Shown: piece by piece, positions 44,394 to 52,625 of the stretch
Layout of the letters: every line of letters begins with the position of its first letter
Numbering within the stretch: the stretch's first letter is position 1
Assembly (NCBI RefSeq): GCF_001488575.1
Contig: NZ_LN831304.1
Location: forward strand, 1 to 52,625
Direction of reading: 5' to 3'
Length of the DNA stretch: 52,625 bases
Source: Halobacterium hubeiense
GTDB taxonomy: Archaea > Halobacteriota > Halobacteria > Halobacteriales > Halobacteriaceae
Notes under the pieces: generated by a model
Told to the model about the DNA's origin: nothing
Database searches by the model: none
Seen by the model: the letters and a program-made list of their open reading frames with translations, nothing else
Translations under genes and position numbers: made by a program

Positions 44394-45536
44394 CTACACC
44401 TTCTCAGAAGAACCAACATACTCGTTCATCTTTCGTATAGCCAAGAGGACGGCTACATCCGCAGCACCAAACGCATCTCTATAGATGCTGCCCACTACTT
44501 GCTCCATCTTCTTTTTCTGCGTTCGTTTACGTTCTTCTACATACCGGGTATTTCGCCGAGTACATCCGGGAATATTCGGCGATTTCGCGGGGACTTGATG
44601 GGACGGAATGCTTGGAACTTCTTCGATCTCTCCATCAACCTCAATCTCTGCTACATGACCTTCCCTTGACCTGTACTCGTCCATTCTCTCAGCTAAACTG
44701 TCTAGGTAATCTTCGCTGCAGGAGTCATGTAACACGATGTTTTCGGCGTTGTGGAACTGCATCAGGTTCACTTCATCTACTGCTTCCCGGGACTTCAACA
44801 AGACCTGCCCTCGATAGTTCGAATCGACAGAGTAAACTCTTGGATCGTACAGGAAAAGCACTCGCTTGGGGTCAATCGGGCAGTAAATCTGCAGTCCTCC
44901 CTCCACCAGTCCTGCACCACCGCTTGACTTGAACGCTGGGTTATCCAAGACAATTGGAGTGTCAGAGAATAGAAATTCTCCACCACCTGGGTTTCGAAGC
45001 ATTACTCCATCCAGATCACCAAAAACGAGGAATCCGAATATACCTTGAAGAATCATGTTTAGATGTATTCCAAGAGCAGCGGCATCAACGAGCGAATCTT
45101 GCTTATCGTCTACGCTGTCGATGTGGTCTTTCCATTCGATTCGATCATCGTATACTCCGTCTTCCATGTCGATTCTGAATCCCTCCCGAAGGATTCCGTC
45201 ACCGGCATCAATATCTGCTCGTACCCGTTTGTGCCGTGTTCTTTGAGTGCCTATGAAGGAGAGAAGAAGCAGTCTTTCACGGCGATTCATCTCAGTTAGG
45301 TAATTGCCGCTTCGAAGTGCCTCTAACGGTTCTTGATGTAGTCCCTCGATTTTTTGTAGCTCTTGTTCGACGTGAGTCGCGTTGCCGTACAGATAGTCCT
45401 CAGAACAAACGTTGCTAATAGAGGTTTTGACAGGGATTTGTCCGTCCTCGATGTGGTAAACGCTGATTTTTTCGTCTTTGGCCCAACCCTGAAGGTAGTG
45501 TTTTGGGACGTAGTGCTGGTTCTTGTACTCAGGCAT
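44394..45536 (-). CDS. DUF4238-family protein
   Basis: A 380-aa protein. The N-terminus has the family signature NQHYVPKHYLQGWA (about 6-19), followed by helices with RRERLLLLSFIGTQRTRHK, then FSDTPIVLDNP near 190 and CPIDPKRVLFLYDP near 218-231, the usual C-terminal DUF4238 blocks (PF14022). The function is unknown; such genes turn up in accessory and defence-rich regions. It overlaps by 8 nt with the membrane-anchored protein upstream and is co-transcribed with it. Composition is AT-rich. Confidence 0.82.
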   Translation of the reverse strand: MPEYKNQHYVPKHYLQGWAKDEKISVYHIEDGQIPVKTSISNVCSEDYLYGNATHVEQELQKIEGLHQEPLEALRSGNYLTEMNRRERLLLLSFIGTQRTRHKRVRADIDAGDGILREGFRIDMEDGVYDDRIEWKDHIDSVDDKQDSLVDAAALGIHLNMILQGIFGFLVFGDLDGVMLRNPGGGEFLFSDTPIVLDNPAFKSSGGAGLVEGGLQIYCPIDPKRVLFLYDPRVYSVDSNYRGQVLLKSREAVDEVNLMQFHNAENIVLHDSCSEDYLDSLAERMDEYRSREGHVAEIEVDGEIEEVPSIPSHQVPAKSPNIPGCTRRNTRYVEERKRTQKKKMEQVVGSIYRDAFGAADVAVLLAIRKMNEYVGSSEKV

Positions 45537-46104
45537 TCCTCTGATTGTGTTTCCGCCAGTTCTCGACGGCTTGGTCAGGGCCAGATAACTCCAGTTCGTT
45601 CTCGTACGTGACCGTGTACGAACCCTGGTTATCTTCCACCGTCAGGACGTGTTCGATTACTGCGTAATCGTTCCTAACGAACGGTCCGATGTTTTTCTCC
45701 GGTTCAATTGCTGCACTTCCCCGGTACCGTGCGGAGGAGTGCGGTTCAAGCTCCTTTCCTGTCCAGTTGGTTCGGTAGTTTTCTACCTCTAATTCGGTAC
45801 CGGCGGAGTCAACCAGTTCTCCGTCCTTCCGGAATCCTTTGAGATTATGGTCGAATATTGCGACGTATGCTCCTTTCTCTCCGGTGTTCGCGATTTTGAT
45901 GTGGAAGTGACCAGTCCATCGAGCACTGTCGTCGATGGAGTGGCTGCCGCCGCCGAAGCCGGCTGTCGGATCGTTCTCCTGCGGTAAGACTTCGACACCA
46001 GAACGTTTCTCCTTGTAGTGACTGAGATACAAGTTCCATGTAGTGACGCCGAGCACAGCTACACTGAGAAGTACTCCTGCGGCTTGAAGCAGGGAAACTG
46101 GCAT
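45529..46104 (-). CDS. Membrane-anchored partner of the DUF4238 protein
   Basis: A 191-aa protein with one N-terminal transmembrane helix (about 5-25; SLLQAAGVLLSVAVLGVTTW) and a beta-rich domain. The body has SHSIDDSARWTGHFHIKIAN and VLTVEDNQGSYTVTYENELE, suggesting an Ig-like or jelly-roll fold. Not recognised. It is upstream in an operon with the DUF4238 gene; the paired arrangement suggests a joint role. Confidence 0.65.
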   Translation of the reverse strand: MPVSLLQAAGVLLSVAVLGVTTWNLYLSHYKEKRSGVEVLPQENDPTAGFGGGSHSIDDSARWTGHFHIKIANTGEKGAYVAIFDHNLKGFRKDGELVDSAGTELEVENYRTNWTGKELEPHSSARYRGSAAIEPEKNIGPFVRNDYAVIEHVLTVEDNQGSYTVTYENELELSGPDQAVENWRKHNQRNA

Positions 46105-46795
46105 CTCTTATTCTGATTTTGCCCGTCGCCCGTGATAACTGTTCACCACGTTCCTATGCCAGCGGCACTGAACTCTTCGAGGTTGTTTTCTCGGTGAGAA
46201 ACGAAAATACGCCAAATTTACAAACCGAGCATGGTTGCAATACTTCTGAGAAACACAACAAGTGAGTAGCGGGGAGTGATGAATTTCCCTCCAGAAGTCA
46301 GGTCTCCACCGATTTATTGAACAGGCTGTTGTAATGGCTTTCGCGCCACAATTAACACCACGATATTATCAGAAATTCTCCACTACCCCCATCCGCCAAG
46401 CCAGCTCTACTCATCGGCTATTCTACTCGGCACTTCGGTGCATAGAATGCAAACACAGAACCATATTTGACTCACAAAATACCGGAATATAGTCCTGAAA
46501 CCGCGAAATTCCGGCATACCTCGCCTGCTACAGATATACTAGTAGTTACTGTATTTGGAACGCCCCCTCCTCGAACCTCCCTCCGAGGAGGCGGCCGACC
46601 TATATCGAGATTCTACTAGCAGTTCTTCGCTGCACCGAGATAGATCAATCGCTAAGTACAGCGCCCTTACTGAGCGGCTGTTTCACTCCGAATCACCGGA
46701 TTAAAATCCGCCTTGATGTCATGCGTCGGTTCGGTAAGTACAGACGACTAACTTTGTGTTGGAATAGAAGGGAGCAGGCAGAGCGTATCCACCCC
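46105..46795. other. 691-nt non-coding stretch before the Trk cluster
   Basis: No gene supported on either strand. It is AT-rich at the left and contains a GC-rich hairpin (CCTCCTCG with CGAGGAGG, 46566-46591), which may end a transcript. It separates the mobile region from the potassium-uptake genes and could hold the right boundary of the inserted DNA, but no repeat of integrase-type length was found. Confidence 0.45.
46566..46591. terminator. GC-rich hairpin left of the Trk cluster
   Basis: CCTCCTCG and CGAGGAGG form an 8-bp stem with a 10-nt loop, about 200 nt past the stop of the last trkH. No T-run follows on the minus strand, so the terminator role is only a guess. Confidence 0.3.
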
Positions 46796-48346
46796 CTATT
46801 GGTAGAGGTTGAACCGCCGGAATATCGTCCCGAGAAGGACTGCGACAGGGATTATTTCCAAGCGGCCGACCCACATGTTGATTATCAGCATCGCTTTCGC
46901 GGTGTCGGGCATTCCCGGCCCAGTGATGCCGGAGTCCAACCCAACGTTGCTCTGCGCGCTCATCACGTCAAAGATGACGTACTCCAACGGGTAGGCTGGA
47001 GACAGTACGCGGAGGAGGACAGCGACGCCGATTGCCAAGAACGTAATCCAGAGAACGAATACGACCGTTGCCTCAGTATATTCGCGTTCGGCGTGCTGCT
47101 CGCCGAGCTTGCGCTCACCGATGCGGAGGTATCGAATCGCCGTGTCCGGCCGGAACACTTCCTGAATCTGCCAGACAGTACCCTTGATGAGCGTGGCGAC
47201 GCGAATCAGTTTGAGCCCGCTCGTCGTGGACCCCGCCGCGCCGCCGGTCAGCATCCCCAGACACGTCAGTAGCGTCGCGCCAGCACTCCACACCTGTTCA
47301 GTCCCGCCACCGACTGCTGCGCTCCCGAAGCCGGTGTTCGACGTCGCCGACACGAACTGGAACAGGCTCACACGGAACGTCTCCTCCAGCGTCGCGTACT
47401 GGCCGTTGGCGTACAGAATGCCAGTTAGCGCGAGTGAGCCACCAGCAAACCAGAGGAACACCCACCGCGTCTGGAGGTCCGCGTAGAAGTTCCGTAGCTC
47501 GCCCTTGAACAACAGGTAGTGAATCGGGAACGCGATGCTGCCCGCGACCATAATCGGGACCGTCGCGTACTCGATGAGCGGGCTGTCGTAGTACCCGATA
47601 GACTCCGCATGCACCGAGAACCCGCCCGTCGCAATACCAGTCATTCCGTGGTTGATAGCGTCCCAAAGCGGCATTCCAGCGAGCAGGAAGAGGAGAATCG
47701 AACCGACGGTGAGACCGACGAAAATCTTCCAAATCTCTTGGACCGTCGTGACGATACTCGGATGGATCTTCTCCGAGCGCGCTTCGCTCTCGTACAGTGT
47801 ATACGATCCGCCGCCACCATTTCGCCGGAGAATGGCGACAGTCAAGACGATGACACCGACGCCACCAATCCACTCGATGAGCGACCGCCACCAGTGCAGC
47901 GACCGTGGCAGTTTCTCTTCGACGGCAGCCATCGTCAGGCCCGTCCCAGTGAAGCCGCTCATGCTCTCGAAGACGGCGTCGAGCGGATGGAGAAAGATTG
48001 CCGTCGTCGAATCCATCGGCGGCGTATTCGCCCAAACAGGGAACGGGTCAACCTGAATCGTCCACGCGATGAAGAGGAACGGAAGTCCGCCAAGAATACC
48101 GACGAGCGCCCACGAGCTCGCCGCAGTGACCATCGCATCGCGTTTCTCCGGCGGCGCTGCATCTCGGTAGCGTCGGGCCAACCCGGTTCCAATTCCACCC
48201 GTGATAACGGCAGAGGCGAGGAACGCGGGAATGGTGTAGAACTCTCGGTTGACAGCTGCCACGAGGATAGAGGCGACCATCATCAGTGAGACTGCCTGCA
48301 CGATGCGGCCAACGTCGCGTGCGACCGTGTCCGTCTCAACTCTCAT
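46796..48346 (-). CDS. trkH: TrkH-family potassium uptake membrane protein
   Basis: A 516-aa pore-forming Trk/Ktr subunit. The four pore loops with their filter glycines can be read: SGFTGTGLT near 111, TGIATGGFS near 230, ATSNTGFGSA near 327 and AQSNVGLDSG near 459. It has eight core transmembrane helices plus N-terminal extensions. It needs TrkA proteins for gating; the last gene of the leftward cluster, it follows the UspA-like gene by 36 nt. Confidence 0.93.
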   Translation of the reverse strand: MRVETDTVARDVGRIVQAVSLMMVASILVAAVNREFYTIPAFLASAVITGGIGTGLARRYRDAAPPEKRDAMVTAASSWALVGILGGLPFLFIAWTIQVDPFPVWANTPPMDSTTAIFLHPLDAVFESMSGFTGTGLTMAAVEEKLPRSLHWWRSLIEWIGGVGVIVLTVAILRRNGGGGSYTLYESEARSEKIHPSIVTTVQEIWKIFVGLTVGSILLFLLAGMPLWDAINHGMTGIATGGFSVHAESIGYYDSPLIEYATVPIMVAGSIAFPIHYLLFKGELRNFYADLQTRWVFLWFAGGSLALTGILYANGQYATLEETFRVSLFQFVSATSNTGFGSAAVGGGTEQVWSAGATLLTCLGMLTGGAAGSTTSGLKLIRVATLIKGTVWQIQEVFRPDTAIRYLRIGERKLGEQHAEREYTEATVVFVLWITFLAIGVAVLLRVLSPAYPLEYVIFDVMSAQSNVGLDSGITGPGMPDTAKAMLIINMWVGRLEIIPVAVLLGTIFRRFNLYQ

Positions 48347-48382
48347 CGTGGCTGATTATTCGACGTTCCAAGTTGGAGAGCA

Positions 48383-49531
48383 TCAGTTGTTAGGCTCATT
48401 CTCGTTGTCAATAGCTTCGATGCCGCGTTTCCACCGGTAGTAGAGCGAACGCATCGTCTGATCAGAGTCATGTGCCATGAGAATCGTCGCTTCACTGAGA
48501 TCTGAAATTGTTTCCCGTGCCGATTGGAACACTAACTGCTCCAGTCGGGATTTCTTCTCTGGAGCCCCAATGGCCACGAAATCGTGCTTTTTCGCTTCTT
48601 GGACGATCGTATCGGTAGTATTGGATGCTTCTCTGAGCACCGTTTCGGTGCGCACACGCGAACCGAGAACGTAGTCAGCGAACTCCAGCAGATCCTCACT
48701 CTCAGCCCGTACCTCCACAGATGCATCCGGCGAGATGACGTGAAGCACAGTAACCGATGCATCGGTATAACGTGCTATTGCGCGCGCTGCTTCTGTAGCA
48801 AGAGCCGCGTGTGGACCCGCACCAACAGGCACCAATATCGAATCGATCGTCCCCACGTCCGATTCGGCAAGCGAAGCAACAGTATGCTCCGCAACGTCCG
48901 GGACATACAACGCATTTTCGCCGCCTCGTACCCCCAGATTTTCGACGAAGACGTCACACTCAGCGTCAGCTAGAATCCTCTCAATCGTACTTCGCTGCAG
49001 TAACCAGCCCTCGTCGAGGCCGGTTCCGCGTAATAACAAGACGGCTGTTTCATCCTCCTCGCCGAGAACATCCATGATGCCTTCGGTGACATCTAGGACA
49101 ATCCGAACAGCTGCACTGATTCGAACACCCGGGGAAAGTCCCCGTGCCACGTTCGCAACCTCCGCTAACTGCGTTTGCCGTTCCCTGACGGTTTTGACAG
49201 CGGTCGTCGTCTCATCGTCGATTGGTTGCTCCGTATTCACGGACCGGCGAACGGTTTCGAGTGCTGCTTCGTTCGGAACCGTCTCGATTCCGAGCAACAG
49301 TACTCGACCATCGTTGTCCGCCGCAATCGCAACCGCCGTCTGGAGGAACCGCCTGACGTTGAGTCCTGTATGCGTATCAAGCAACTCGTCGGTAACCGGC
49401 ACGACTACGATCGGGTCTGGTGTTTGAATACGCGGTCCGTCCCTGAGATACGGATCCGTTCCCGAGCTGGAAGACGGGCGTGAGACGGCAACCCGAACGT
49501 CTGATAGATCGGTGTCGTCGGACGGCGTCAT
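48383..49531 (-). CDS. Two-domain UspA-like protein in the Trk operon
   Basis: A 382-aa protein with two universal-stress-like domains, at about 38-190 (DPIVVVPVTDELL...) and about 235-355 (IDSILVPVGAGPHAALATEA...). The nucleotide-binding glycine motif is not clear in either. It overlaps trkA by 4 nt and precedes trkH by 36 nt, so it is embedded in the potassium operon and may modulate transport in response to nucleotides. The regulatory role is inference from the operon. Confidence 0.8.
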   Translation of the reverse strand: MTPSDDTDLSDVRVAVSRPSSSSGTDPYLRDGPRIQTPDPIVVVPVTDELLDTHTGLNVRRFLQTAVAIAADNDGRVLLLGIETVPNEAALETVRRSVNTEQPIDDETTTAVKTVRERQTQLAEVANVARGLSPGVRISAAVRIVLDVTEGIMDVLGEEDETAVLLLRGTGLDEGWLLQRSTIERILADAECDVFVENLGVRGGENALYVPDVAEHTVASLAESDVGTIDSILVPVGAGPHAALATEAARAIARYTDASVTVLHVISPDASVEVRAESEDLLEFADYVLGSRVRTETVLREASNTTDTIVQEAKKHDFVAIGAPEKKSRLEQLVFQSARETISDLSEATILMAHDSDQTMRSLYYRWKRGIEAIDNENEPNN

Positions 49532-50193
49532 GAGGTCGTGAAGGCGTCTGTAATCTGGTTAGTCGCTCCGTCTCTAGCAAAAATCGTGACAACGTCACCG
49601 GCCCGGATTTCAGTCTCGCCCTCCGGAATGATGAGGTCGTCGTCGCGGACGATGGCCACGATTATCGTCTCTTCGGGCAGCAGATCTTCCCTATCAGCGT
49701 CGATCAAGCTGAGGCCACCGATTGGAGCGTCCTCATCGACTGTCGCTTCGAAGATTTCGGCGTCACCAGCAATCGGCATGAAGTCACGAATTGCGGGGTG
49801 TTGGACAGCTCGGTAGAGATATTGGCCGTTAAGCCGATGCGGACTCTCAACGATTGTCACCCCCAGATCTTCGAACAGTTCCATGTGGGCGGGATCGTTG
49901 ATTGAGCTCACGAGCGTCTCGACCCCATACTGCTTGCCGAACATGGTAATCATGAGGTTCACTGAATCGCTCTCAGTCGTCGAAATGAGCGCGTCAGCCT
50001 CCTCGATTCCAGCTTCAAGCAGGATATCTTTCGACGCCCCATCCGCGTTGATGACCATGCAGTCGTAAGTCGCACTCACCTCCTCAGCTAGTTCGGTGTC
50101 GCGTTCGATTACGACGACCTCGTGGTCGTCCTGGGTTGCGAGGTCGATGACGGTACTTCCGGTACGGCCTGCGCCGATGATGATTACGTACAT
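49528..50193 (-). CDS. trkA: TrkA potassium uptake regulator (RCK)
   Basis: A 221-aa cytosolic protein. The Rossmann RCK_N domain starts IIIGAGRTGSTVIDLA (about 4-19) and binds NAD(H) or ATP; the RCK_C domain is at about 140-215 (AEIFEATVDEDAPIGG). It gates a TrkH pore. The 4-nt overlap with the UspA-like gene indicates one operon. Confidence 0.93.
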   Translation of the reverse strand: MYVIIIGAGRTGSTVIDLATQDDHEVVVIERDTELAEEVSATYDCMVINADGASKDILLEAGIEEADALISTTESDSVNLMITMFGKQYGVETLVSSINDPAHMELFEDLGVTIVESPHRLNGQYLYRAVQHPAIRDFMPIAGDAEIFEATVDEDAPIGGLSLIDADREDLLPEETIIVAIVRDDDLIIPEGETEIRAGDVVTIFARDGATNQITDAFTTS

Positions 50194-50306
50194 TAGTTGG
50201 AATCGTGGTGATGGTCGGATTCAATACGCTCAGGAGAGGTCGTCTGCTGGCGGCCCTGGGACATCGAGTACCGGAGTGCTGGGTCGTCTATGGTGAGTCA
50301 TACGGG

Positions 50307-51932
50307 CTAGCTCCGGAAGATACTGTTAATCAGGACGAGGACGGGGATGATTTCGAGCCGCCCCATCCACATCTGTACGATGAACAGTAGTTCTGCGATG
50401 ACGGGCATCCCCGGACCGGTAATCCCTGAAGAGAGCCCGACAGTACCCTGTGCAGTCGCTACTTCGAAGACCGCATCTGCGAGTGTGAAGTTCGATGGGA
50501 GGACTGCCAGCAGTACGAACAGCGACAGCGCGAGGACGATGAGATACGTGAACGCGAAGGTCGTCGCGGCGCGAATCTCGTCGTTGGCCTCGGCAGCCTT
50601 GAACGTCTGCTGTCCAATCCGAAGGTCGTCGATGGCGTGACTGGGTAGGAATACCCGAGAGACCTCCCAGCTAATCCCACGCGCAATAATGTAACCGCGC
50701 AGAATCTTGATCCCGCCGACGGTCGCCCCCGCAGACCCACCGAGTAGCATCGCTCCGAGGACGATAACCATGACCGCACCGTTGTTCCAGTCACCAATCG
50801 CAGATGTCTGCCAGCCTGTGGTCGTCTGCGCGCTAATGTACTGGAAGAGGCCGTCACGGAACGCCTGGCTCGTCGCAACACGCCCCATATACGCGAGCGG
50901 GTCACCGTCGTAGGGAACGCCGACCCAGCGAGCGAGGAATGCCGCTAGGCCGAGGACGCCGACGACGAACAGGCCAAACATCACTCTGACCTGTGGGTCT
51001 CGCGCGAACTCACGGAGGTCGCGCTCGGAAACCGCGCCGTAGTAGACCGGAATCGAGATTGCGCCCGTTATCATCGCCGGGATGTGGATGACCTCCATCG
51101 CGTAGGAGCCGTAGCCGGCGATGGAATCATCGAGGGTACTGAATCCGCCGGTGGACTGCCCAGTCATCGCGTGATTGACCGCATCGAAGATCGTGTTTTC
51201 GATACCGTAGCCGGGATTGACGAGGAAGGTCGCCGCTGCGAGATAGACGGCAACGAGGGCGGTGATACCGACGTAGATCTTCCAGATCGCACGCGCAGTA
51301 CCCACAATACTCGGGCGGAGCTTCTCGCTGCGTGCTTCGGACTGGTACAGGGATATCCCCGCCGTGCCGTGAGGCTGTCGAAGGATCGCCAACGAAAGGA
51401 CGATCATCCCCGCACCGCCGATCCACTGCATCTGTGAGCGGTACCAGAGGAATCCATGGCCCACGGAGGGTTCGTGGACACTCATCGTCAGGCCCGTGGT
51501 CGTATACCCGCTCATGCTCTCGAAGAGGGCGTGCAGCGGGTTCTGAAAGTGGAGGAGACTCGATTGATAGCTCGCCCCTGCTGGAACGAACGATTCGAGC
51601 ACGGCCGGTGGCGTAAGGTACGCCGCGATGACGAACGGCAGCGCACCGAACGCCGCCGTGACGAGCCACCCAAGGGCCGCGACGATCATCGCGTGGTAGC
51701 GTTTCGGTTCCGGCGCATCTTCACAGAGCTTGTACGCGGCCGCACCGGCAAGCACAGTAATTCCTGCAGCACTGAGGAACGCCACTGCATTATACCACTC
51801 CCGATAGAGCAACGAGACCAGCAGCGGCACCAGCATCAGTCCACCGATGAGGACCTGTAAGGCACCGATGTCTCTGATTACCGTTTTCGAGGCGGTTACG
51901 AAGCCGGGACGACCGATGGATGAGTCGGACAT
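50307..51932 (-). CDS. trkH: TrkH-family potassium uptake membrane protein
   Basis: A 541-aa Trk pore protein. Filter loops read SGYTTTGLT near 140, TGQSTGGFS near 260, AQTTTGWQTS near 364 and AQGTVGLSSG near 495. It is the second TrkH of the cluster and about 40 nt downstream of a partial trkA. Sequence differs clearly from the other TrkH, so the two systems may differ in affinity or regulation. Confidence 0.93.
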   Translation of the reverse strand: MSDSSIGRPGFVTASKTVIRDIGALQVLIGGLMLVPLLVSLLYREWYNAVAFLSAAGITVLAGAAAYKLCEDAPEPKRYHAMIVAALGWLVTAAFGALPFVIAAYLTPPAVLESFVPAGASYQSSLLHFQNPLHALFESMSGYTTTGLTMSVHEPSVGHGFLWYRSQMQWIGGAGMIVLSLAILRQPHGTAGISLYQSEARSEKLRPSIVGTARAIWKIYVGITALVAVYLAAATFLVNPGYGIENTIFDAVNHAMTGQSTGGFSTLDDSIAGYGSYAMEVIHIPAMITGAISIPVYYGAVSERDLREFARDPQVRVMFGLFVVGVLGLAAFLARWVGVPYDGDPLAYMGRVATSQAFRDGLFQYISAQTTTGWQTSAIGDWNNGAVMVIVLGAMLLGGSAGATVGGIKILRGYIIARGISWEVSRVFLPSHAIDDLRIGQQTFKAAEANDEIRAATTFAFTYLIVLALSLFVLLAVLPSNFTLADAVFEVATAQGTVGLSSGITGPGMPVIAELLFIVQMWMGRLEIIPVLVLINSIFRS

Positions 51933-51972
51933 GTTACTTCACCATTATGTAGGTTGTTTTGCTATTCATGGG

Positions 51973-52625
51973 TCAGACTTCCCGGTCTTCGTAATGCCCG
52001 AAGATATCGGTGAGCTCTGGATCTGCTCCGGTCGCAGAATAGACCGTCAACAGGTCGTTCGCCTTGACTCGCGTGCTTCCTCGGGGCGTCAGTGGTTTGT
52101 CTTCGCCCTCACGTTCGATGGCGACGATTAGGACATCGTCTGAGAGCAGTCCTTCCTCGCCCGCTTCGGTGAGTGTTTTCCCAGCGATTGGCGCGTCCCC
52201 GGTGACGGTGATTTCGAAGACTTCGGCTTCTTCGCCGATGCGCATGTAATCGACAATTGCTGGTCTGGCGACCGCTCGGTAGAGGTAGCCAGCGATGAGA
52301 TGCTGCGGGTTCTCAATCGTATTCACGCCGATTTGCCGGAAGAGGTTCATGTGCTCTGCATCGTGAACGACCGACGTGATGGCTGGTATCTCCAACTCTG
52401 TAGCGAGCAGGCACACCATGACGTTCGTGGCGTCCTGGTCGGTCGTCGAAATGATGGCGTCAGCGCGCTCAGCGCCGGCATCTTCCAGCGTTTCCATCGA
52501 GGTCGCGTCCGCATTCAGTACCAAGCAGTCGTACTGACTGGCGATTTCGTCGGCTTTCTGTGTATCCCGCTCGATAACGACGACCTCGTTTCCGGACCGA
52601 GTAGCGATGTCAATAAGGGGTGACC
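51973..52625 (-). CDS. trkA: TrkA potassium uptake regulator, N-terminus beyond window
   Basis: Partial gene; the reading frame runs open to the window end (LIDIATRSGNEVVVIERDT is readable before the first internal Met). It carries the RCK_N remainder (DCLVLNADATS, ISTTDQDATN) and RCK_C (AEVFEITVTGDAPIAG). The Rossmann glycine motif lies outside the window. It is the first visible gene of the leftward potassium cluster. Confidence 0.9.
   Translation of the reverse strand, partial: SPLIDIATRSGNEVVVIERDTQKADEIASQYDCLVLNADATSMETLEDAGAERADAIISTTDQDATNVMVCLLATELEIPAITSVVHDAEHMNLFRQIGVNTIENPQHLIAGYLYRAVARPAIVDYMRIGEEAEVFEITVTGDAPIAGKTLTEAGEEGLLSDDVLIVAIEREGEDKPLTPRGSTRVKANDLLTVYSATGADPELTDIFGHYEDREV

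Noticed and set aside
31792-46661. 15-nt direct repeat AATCGCTAAGTACAG at 31792-31806 and 46647-46661, possible att pair
   Set aside because: A few 15-nt matches are expected by chance in a window of this length, the flanks do not match, and neither copy is near the integrase.

Overview
The window reads as DNA from an extremely halophilic archaeon (class Halobacteria). Evidence: high GC, strongly acidic predicted proteins, many leaderless genes with a TATA-like box about 25-30 nt before the start codon, and haloarchaeal families (HalOD1, HTH_10-type helix, DUF1931 histone, two-subunit Trk, PriS/PriL-type primase). I cannot name the genus. No rRNA, tRNA or CRISPR array was seen.

Layout. (1) 149-1375: a tyrosine recombinase at the left edge. 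(2) 1443-12776: a metal and stress island with a P1B-4 metal ATPase, a YHS-tagged permease, a CopZ-like chaperone, a CopB-type ATPase, two UspA proteins, two SHOCT membrane proteins, DoxX and a winged-helix regulator. (3) 12993-15949: a Fic/Doc-like protein back to back with a 34-codon ORF, a PadR regulator, a DUF1931 histone, and exonuclease VII XseA/XseB. (4) 16159-31702: one long rightward type IV secretion/conjugation operon: small RHH-like regulator, pilin-like protein, surface protein, lipoprotein, VirB6/TrbL-like protein, VirB4 in two genes, a VirD4-like coupling ATPase, and an archaeal-type primase pair. A TnpB element is inserted in it. (5) 31896-34139: an F420-reductase-like/HTH fusion with a divergent HxlR regulator, an IS6-like remnant, and a repeat-rich non-coding stretch. 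(6) 34140-37804: accessory genes including a possible nuclease, a zinc-ribbon protein, and an HTH plus PIN pair. (7) 37994-42123: a 4.1-kb cargo segment bounded by 54/55-nt direct repeats, holding three AT-rich genes and a second TnpB element. (8) 42464-46104: an OB-fold ssDNA-binding protein behind a row of hairpins, a free-standing LAGLIDADG endonuclease and a DUF4238 operon. (9) 46796-52625: a leftward double Trk potassium uptake cluster, cut by the window end.

Together, integrase, conjugation operon, own primase, ssDNA-binding protein, exonuclease VII, toxin-like pairs and metal-resistance cargo fit an integrated conjugative element or megaplasmid segment. The most unusual points are the primase pair coupled to the secretion operon, the same dyad (TTAACCAACA / TGTTGGTTAA) near both ends of the conjugation block, the membrane-tethered XseA, a TnpB lacking the usual RuvC-II glutamate, the hairpin array before the OB-fold gene, and the repeat-bounded AT-rich cargo.
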